Assembly: GCA_002469765.1 (NCBI GenBank)
Contig: DKNS01000101.1
Span: 518-6,722, forward strand
Source of the DNA: Flavobacteriales bacterium UBA7382
Lineage (GTDB): Bacteria; Bacteroidota; Bacteroidia; Flavobacteriales_D; Sanyastnellaceae
Direction of reading: 5' to 3'
DNA length: 6,205 nucleotides
Positions 5,203 to 6,205 of the stretch are shown one piece after another (positions within the stretch are counted from its first letter, which is position 1; every line of letters begins with the position of its first letter). Position numbers and translations under genes: made by a program. The notes beneath the pieces were generated by a model. It did not search any database. It was not told the DNA's origin and saw only the letters and a program-made list of their open reading frames with translations.

Positions 5203-6205
5203 TCAGTCGAAGCTGAGGTTGGTGTTCATCTCCCAAAGATCTTTGGTGATGCTCTTGTCCCCTCGGAAATAATAGGTCCCCGTCTTGGTCACCACCTTCC
5301 GATACCGTTCCACCACATCTCCGATGCGCACCGTGCGCTGGATGACCAGGCCATTCTGGATGTCGTAACTGGTTTCCTGCACCCCTTGCGGAATGTCCCG
5401 GTCTTCGCTCGACAAGGCCAAGTCCTGCCCTTGCTCCTTCGACGCCGCCAACTGCATGTCCAAATCCAGCATGTCGCCCAAGCCACGGTTGCGGCCTCCT
5501 TCCGCACGCATCGACTTCAGCGCATCGTTGGCACGCTTCAACGCTTCAATCTCTTCCAGCACCGCAGCTCGTTCTTGGCGATGCTCTGGCTCGCGGCCTA
5601 GGTAGGCATCCGCCACATCTTTGGCACCGCCGCGGCGAACAACGTTGCCAAGTGTCGAAGCCTCACGATGGGCTTCGGCGGATCGGCCCGCCGCCTCGGC
5701 ACGCCACCGGTCGTTTTGGGACGTCATTTCGTCCTTTTGGCCTTGGACCTCTGCGGCAGCGGCCTGCCGCTCCGACTGAAGGGCTTGGCGGTAGTAGGCC
5801 TCCGCTTCATCCTCCTTCTTGCTGGTGCGCTGCGACCAATTTTGGGCCCGTGATTTGGCTTCTTGCTGCCTGGCAAGGCGCTCCTCTTCCCGTTGCGATT
5901 GTTCTTCTTGCCATGCACGTTCTCGGGCCAAACGCGAGTCTTCCTGTGCCGCCACGTCCTCACCGCGCGCTTGCGCCTGGGCCTCCGCCCTGCGGGCTTC
6001 CTCCTCTTCGGCTTGTTTTGCGGCGGCGGCTTCTTCAGCCTCTCGCTCTGAATCCGCTTGTCGACGTGATTCCTCGGCGCGGGCCGCCGCCTCTTCAGCG
6101 CGGGCCGCTGCGTCCGCAACCCTTGCGGCCTCGGCTTCACGTGCAGCCGCTTCTTCTGCAGCGCGGGCGTCCGCTTCAGCTTGACCTGCAGCTTGTTCCG
6201 CCGCC
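5203..6205 (-). CDS. Ala/Glu/Arg-rich coiled-coil envelope protein, 5' end missing
   Basis: The reading frame is open from the right edge of the window to TGA (5205-5203), giving 333 visible residues; the true start lies outside. A GTG at 5955 is in frame but sits inside the continuous coiled coil and is not a credible start. Visible residues 1 to about 235 are dominated by Ala, Glu, Arg and Gln with heptad-like spacing (AARAEEA, AARAEES), predicting a long helical coiled coil with hardly any proline or glycine. A less regular, charged linker follows. The last ~54 residues (280-333) look like a small beta-rich domain: YDIQNGLVIQRTVRIGD, VERYRKVVTKTGTYYFRGD and ending NLSFD. Tails of this kind, with a YRKV...YYF core, are reminiscent of the ends of some large Bacteroidota envelope proteins, but I cannot name the family. 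The gene precedes the TonB-like gene by two bases, so the two are surely in one operon and may translate in a coupled way. A structural envelope role is inferred. No promoter is visible. Confidence 0.8.
   Translation of the reverse strand, partial: AAEQAAGQAEADARAAEEAAAREAEAARVADAAARAEEAAARAEESRRQADSEREAEEAAAAKQAEEEEARRAEAQAQARGEDVAAQEDSRLARERAWQEEQSQREEERLARQQEAKSRAQNWSQRTSKKEDEAEAYYRQALQSERQAAAAEVQGQKDEMTSQNDRWRAEAAGRSAEAHREASTLGNVVRRGGAKDVADAYLGREPEHRQERAAVLEEIEALKRANDALKSMRAEGGRNRGLGDMLDLDMQLAASKEQGQDLALSSEDRDIPQGVQETSYDIQNGLVIQRTVRIGDVVERYRKVVTKTGTYYFRGDKSITKDLWEMNTNLSFD
6077..6168 (-). repeat. Short 21-bp-phased repeats encoding coiled-coil heptads
   Basis: The 11-mer GCGCGGGCCGC occurs at 6077-6087 and 6098-6108, exactly 21 bp (one seven-residue heptad) apart; its first eight bases recur at 6161-6168, 63 bp (three heptads) further. 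On the coding (minus) strand they fall within the Ala-Arg-Ala-Glu-Glu motifs. The phasing suggests growth of the coiled coil by heptad duplication, but biased Ala/Glu/Arg codons alone could produce such short matches. Confidence 0.4.

Noticed and set aside
5237..5955. GTG at 5955 as the start of the coiled-coil gene
   Set aside because: The frame stays open to the window edge with the same coiled-coil composition on both sides of the GTG, so the real start is outside.
5819..6184. Plus-strand Ser/Ala-rich frame of 121 codons
   Set aside because: It is the mirror of the Ala/Glu/Arg coiled-coil codons (Glu codons read as Ser/Phe in reverse); low complexity and no start context.

Overview
The window looks like part of a GC-rich Bacteroidota chromosome, probably from the Flavobacteriales side of the phylum. 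The main evidence is a secreted multidomain protein ending in a type-B type IX secretion (T9SS) sorting domain, a system essentially confined to the Bacteroidota. Supporting signs are a perfect TAnnTTTG -7 promoter element in front of one gene, the lack of clear Shine-Dalgarno sites, and a TonB-like protein of a style familiar in this phylum. Assignment below phylum is a guess.

Layout. Positions 1-292 are an upstream region with no convincing complete gene. Positions 293-3226 (+) encode a 977-residue secreted protein: signal peptide, large Cys- and Gly-rich N-terminal region, DUF11-like domain, Ig/PKD-like domains and a T9SS C-terminal domain. After 25 bp, 3252-4466 (+) encodes a 404-residue NAD(P)-dependent dehydrogenase of the saccharopine dehydrogenase / lysine-ketoglutarate reductase branch of the AlaDH/PNT superfamily. 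A 26-bp convergent junction follows. On the minus strand, a coiled-coil protein enters from the right edge (6205-5203, 5' end missing). Two bases after its stop, a TonB-like inner-membrane protein begins (5200-4493).

How they fit together. The two minus-strand genes are almost certainly co-transcribed and probably act together in the cell envelope: the TonB-like protein has a transmembrane anchor with the TonB-type polar residues, a helical rather than proline-rich spacer, and a TonB-type C-terminal domain. The secreted protein is exported by the T9SS and most likely retained on the surface or released. The dehydrogenase is cytoplasmic and has no obvious functional link to its neighbours; it carries its own candidate promoter directly in front of its ATG.

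The most interesting points are the shared TTTG-RGAC-ATG start context of the two plus-strand genes, suggesting leaderless or near-leaderless transcription; the lone lysine-ketoglutarate-reductase-like enzyme with the catalytic Lys/His pair kept; and the TonB-like protein with a proline-free helical spacer next to an Ala/Glu/Arg coiled-coil partner. No mobile element, CRISPR array, RNA gene or clear new defence system was seen.
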